This document shows positions 61,295 to 64,000 of a stretch of 64,000 bases of DNA, piece by piece. Every line of letters begins with the position of its first letter. The stretch's first letter is position 1. Source of the DNA: CAWCXF01 sp963799455. Its GTDB lineage: Bacteria; Pseudomonadota; Alphaproteobacteria; Rhodobacterales; Rhodobacteraceae. The stretch covers positions 1-64,000 of the forward strand of contig CAWCXF010000007.1 of assembly GCA_963799455.1 (NCBI GenBank), in the 5' to 3' direction. The notes under the pieces are model-generated. The model ran no database searches. It saw only the letters and a list, made by a program, of their open reading frames with translations, and was not told where the DNA came from. Both the position numbers and the translations under genes were made by a program.

Positions 61295-62434
61295 ATGTCT
61301 GCTATTCGCCCTTGGCGCACCATCGAACGCCGCCCCTGTCGCCAGATCATGGTTGGCAATGTGCCGGTCGGCGGTGACGCCCCGATAACCGTCCAGACGA
61401 TGACGAATACGCCAACAGAAGATGTGGGCGCGACCATCGACCAGATACGCCGCTGCGAAGAAGCAGGCGCCGATATCATCCGCGTGTCCTGTCCGACCGA
61501 AGAAGCCACCCGCGACTTCGACAAGATTACCCGCGCGGCAGCGATCCCCGTGGTTGCCGACATTCATTTTCACTACAAGCGCGCGCTGGAAGCCGCCGAC
61601 AAAGGTGCGGCTTGCCTTCGCATCAATCCGGGCAACATCGGTTCGAGCGAGCGTGTTGCCGAAGTGGTGCGCGCCGCCAAGGCCAATGGTTGTGCGATCC
61701 GCATCGGCGTGAACGCTGGCAGTCTTGAGAAGGATCTGCTGGAGAAATATGGCGAACCGTGCCCGGAGGCGCTGATCGAAAGCGCGCTCGATCATATCAA
61801 GCTGCTGCAAGATCACGACTTTCATGAATTCAAGGTTGCCGTCAAAGCATCCGATGTCTTCCTTGCCGTTGCAGCCTATCACGGGCTGGCCGAAACGGTC
61901 GATTGCCCGCTGCATCTGGGTATTACCGAGGCAGGCGGGCTGATCGGCGGCACAGTCAAATCATCGATCGGCATGGGCTCGCTCCTGTGGGCCGGGATCG
62001 GTGACACGATCCGCGTTTCGCTTTCCGCAGAGCCGGAGCAGGAAGTCAAAGTCGGCTTCGAGATGCTCAAGGCATTGGGCCTCAGGACGCGCGGCGTGCG
62101 TGTGGTCTCCTGCCCCTCCTGCTCGCGTCAGGGGTTCGACGTGATCCGCACGGTCGAAGCTCTGGAGAAGCGGCTTGAACACATCAAGACACCGCTTTCG
62201 CTCTCCGTGCTTGGCTGCGTGGTCAACGGCCCCGGCGAAGCGCGCGAAACCGACGTCGGTCTGACCGGCGGAGGCAATGGCAAGCACATGGTCTATCTTT
62301 CGGGAATGAAGAACCACCACGTCGATGACGCCGACACGCTCGATCATATAGTCAGGCTGGTTGAGGAAAAGGCCGCGGCAATCGAGGCTGGCGAAGCCAC
62401 CGCGTTCGATCCGCACGGGGTGGCCGCCGAATAA
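61295..62434 (+). CDS. ispG: 4-hydroxy-3-methylbut-2-en-1-yl diphosphate synthase
   Basis: An iron-sulfur enzyme of the MEP isoprenoid pathway. 379 residues: TIM-barrel N-domain with VGNVPVGGDAPITVQTMTNT and INPGNIG, and a C-terminal [4Fe-4S] domain with SCPSCSRQGFD and LGCVVNGPGEA. The ATG at 61295 (MSAIRPWRTIERR) is standard; 16 upstream codons are unlikely. Confidence 0.97.
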   Translation: MSAIRPWRTIERRPCRQIMVGNVPVGGDAPITVQTMTNTPTEDVGATIDQIRRCEEAGADIIRVSCPTEEATRDFDKITRAAAIPVVADIHFHYKRALEAADKGAACLRINPGNIGSSERVAEVVRAAKANGCAIRIGVNAGSLEKDLLEKYGEPCPEALIESALDHIKLLQDHDFHEFKVAVKASDVFLAVAAYHGLAETVDCPLHLGITEAGGLIGGTVKSSIGMGSLLWAGIGDTIRVSLSAEPEQEVKVGFEMLKALGLRTRGVRVVSCPSCSRQGFDVIRTVEALEKRLEHIKTPLSLSVLGCVVNGPGEARETDVGLTGGGNGKHMVYLSGMKNHHVDDADTLDHIVRLVEEKAAAIEAGEATAFDPHGVAAE

Positions 62435-62480
62435 CAGACGCGCGGAACCGCTCGCGCCCAATGCATACTCCAGCCGAGGA

Positions 62481-63959
62481 ATGCCCGTGGCCAATTTCGA
62501 AACCGATTATCTCATCATCGGCGCAGGCGCTGTCGGCCTCGCCTTTGCGGACACGCTGATCGACGAAGATCCCGATTGTCACATCACCTTTGTCGACAAG
62601 CACGCGAAGCCAGGCGGACACTGGAACGACGCCTATTCCTTTGTAGCGCTGCATCAGCCGAGCGCGTTCTACGGCGTCAATTCGATGGAGTTCCCAAGCG
62701 AACAGATCGACGACCACGGTCCGAACACGGGCATGTATGCCCTGGCGAGCGGAACCGAGGTTTCCGCCTATTTCGAAAAGGTGATGAACATGCGACTGCT
62801 GCCGACCGGCCGCGTCGAATATCACCGGTTGAGCGAATACAAAGGCAGGAACAAGGCGGGCCAGGGGCGTATTGTATCAGTATTGTCCGGTGCCGAGACG
62901 ACCGTTGAAATCCGGCGTAAGATCGTCGATGCGACATTCTATCAGACATCGGTGCCCGCAACCCACAAGCGCCAGTTCGCCGTGTCTGATGATGCCGCTA
63001 TTGCTCCGCCCGGAGCTCTGCCAGATCTTTGGAAAACTGCGGACAGGCCGGATCATTATGTTATTCTTGGCGCAGGCAAGACCGCGATGGATACTGGTGT
63101 CTGGTTACTCCAAGCAGGGATCGATCCGAACCGCATTACGTGGGTGCGCCCGCGCGAAAGCTGGTTGACCAACCGCAAGTTCGTGCAGCCAGGCGAGGAT
63201 TTTTTCGAGGCCGCTGTCGGCAACCAGATCGCCCACCTCAACGCCTTGAGCAAGGCGGCAGATGGTGACGAAATGTTCGCCATCCTTGAACAATCGGGTC
63301 ATGTTCTCCGGATCGACCCGAACGTTACCCCGCAAATGTATCATTTCGCGGTGATCTCAGAACGCGAAATCGATCTTTTGCGGCGGATTACAGATGTCGT
63401 ACGCAAAGGCCGCGTCACAGCACTCGAGCCGGGCAAAATGCATTTTGGCGAGTTGCAGGTTGAAGTTCCCGACAATGCTCTTTTCATTGATTGCACCGCC
63501 TCGGCTGTCCCCTTCAGCGCCCGCCACAATCAGGGGCCGCAGTTTCGCGGAGATACCATAGTGCTGCAACCGCTGCACGTTCCTCTCGTCACCTTCAGCG
63601 CCGCGCTCACAGCCTTTCTCGAAGCCAATTTTGACGACGATCAGACCCGCAACGCTCTTTCAACTCCGGGTCCGCTCACTGACACACCGGCTACTTTCCC
63701 CTTCGCTTACATGATCACGATGATGAACCGGGGCGCCTGGTCGAGAAACGAGACGATTTCGGCGTGGCTGGCGAAGTCGCGGCTCGATCCAACCGGGCCC
63801 CTCGTTGCAAAGCTCGCGGCTCAAGGCAGTCCCAAGCTCAGGATGCTAGGCAAGTTCGGCGCGGCGGCGCAGGCCAATATGCAGGCACTGATCAGACAGG
63901 GCATGGCGGCCAAGGCCCTGCACGAGGGCGAAGCGCAAACAAAAGCGCGAAGCGCGTAA
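62481..63959 (+). CDS. FAD/NAD(P)-binding oxidoreductase
   Basis: A 492-residue flavoprotein. The N-terminus DYLIIGAGAVGLAFADTL is a dinucleotide-binding fold; a second Rossmann motif DHYVILGAGKTAMDTGVWLL appears near residue 192, suggesting an FAD plus NAD(P)H monooxygenase or reductase arrangement. Sequence such as GGHWNDAYSFVALHQPSAFYG after the first motif fits flavin-containing monooxygenase-like proteins. Substrate unknown. ATG 62481 lies 46 bp after the ispG stop. Confidence 0.85.
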   Translation: MPVANFETDYLIIGAGAVGLAFADTLIDEDPDCHITFVDKHAKPGGHWNDAYSFVALHQPSAFYGVNSMEFPSEQIDDHGPNTGMYALASGTEVSAYFEKVMNMRLLPTGRVEYHRLSEYKGRNKAGQGRIVSVLSGAETTVEIRRKIVDATFYQTSVPATHKRQFAVSDDAAIAPPGALPDLWKTADRPDHYVILGAGKTAMDTGVWLLQAGIDPNRITWVRPRESWLTNRKFVQPGEDFFEAAVGNQIAHLNALSKAADGDEMFAILEQSGHVLRIDPNVTPQMYHFAVISEREIDLLRRITDVVRKGRVTALEPGKMHFGELQVEVPDNALFIDCTASAVPFSARHNQGPQFRGDTIVLQPLHVPLVTFSAALTAFLEANFDDDQTRNALSTPGPLTDTPATFPFAYMITMMNRGAWSRNETISAWLAKSRLDPTGPLVAKLAAQGSPKLRMLGKFGAAAQANMQALIRQGMAAKALHEGEAQTKARSA

Positions 63960-64000
63960 TCCCAGCGTGCGGCTTACAGGGCGATAAAGAGGATCTTAAG

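Noticed and set aside
1..64000. CRISPR array, rRNA operon or complete insertion sequence
   Set aside because: No regularly spaced direct repeats, no rRNA signature and no transposase were seen anywhere in the window.

Overview
The window looks like a chromosomal segment of an alphaproteobacterium of the order Sphingomonadales, most likely Erythrobacteraceae. This is inferred from the protein flavour, the PhyR-NepR-EcfG stress locus, the split glycine dehydrogenase (GcvPA/GcvPB), the split MetH, and the GC-rich genes packed with ATGA-type overlaps. I could not run a database search, so genus is not claimed.

Layout. 1-5.6 kb (minus): glycine cleavage operon gcvT-gcvH-gcvPA-gcvPB behind a tandem glycine riboswitch, followed 17 nt later by a partial gene for a nucleotide-modification-associated (Nmad3-like) protein that runs off the left edge. 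5.7-13.2 kb (minus): methionine/one-carbon operon led by an ArsR-methyltransferase fusion regulator with a perfect 24-bp palindrome at its start, then metF, metH part 1, a GNAT gene, metH part 2 and a serine hydrolase. 13.3-18.7 kb: DUF421 membrane protein, SleB-like hydrolase, PL7 alginate lyase, a gene-poor stretch, then a degenerate RibB paralogue with a flavin reductase and glpD. 20.2-22.9 kb: a decayed genomic island at tRNA-Thr (integrase, broken restriction-modification gene, truncated luciferase-like monooxygenase), then tRNA-Cys. 23-30 kb: thioesterase, crotonase, winged-helix regulator, alanine aminotransferase, PHA synthase and phasin. 30-37 kb: clpS, lptF-lptG, acetyltransferases, desaturase, single-domain response regulator. 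37-42 kb: FNR-type regulator and the general stress response locus (phyR, HWE kinase, nepR, ecfG) with two exact EcfG promoters. 42-56 kb: AI-2E-type permease, sodB, glmM-DUF1272-thiD, LOG-family protein, DUF305/LVIVD periplasmic protein, PilZ, tRNA-Gln, ppx-rlmE, cytochrome c, pheA, channel protein. 56-60 kb: a bufferin (BUF) metal-response cluster, bufC-bufB facing bufA-doxX-sigF-nrsF, with two divergent SigF-type promoters that share the same spacing. 60-64 kb: zntB/corA, ispG, and a flavoprotein.

How the parts work together. Glycine cleavage feeds methylene-THF to MetF and MetH, and each unit carries its own metabolite sensor (glycine riboswitch; probable SAH/SAM-sensing repressor). The phasin promoter sits between two copies of a PhaR/PhbF-type operator. 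The ECF sigma SigF and its membrane anti-sigma NrsF most likely control both halves of the bufferin cluster.

Caution on the sequence. Four otherwise intact genes (phaC, lptG, the LOG-family gene, the DUF305/LVIVD gene) each carry one single-base frame break at a C or C-run, and a fifth (AI-2E permease) lacks its expected stop. Because lptG is usually essential, assembly indels are the simplest explanation, and I annotate these genes across the break.
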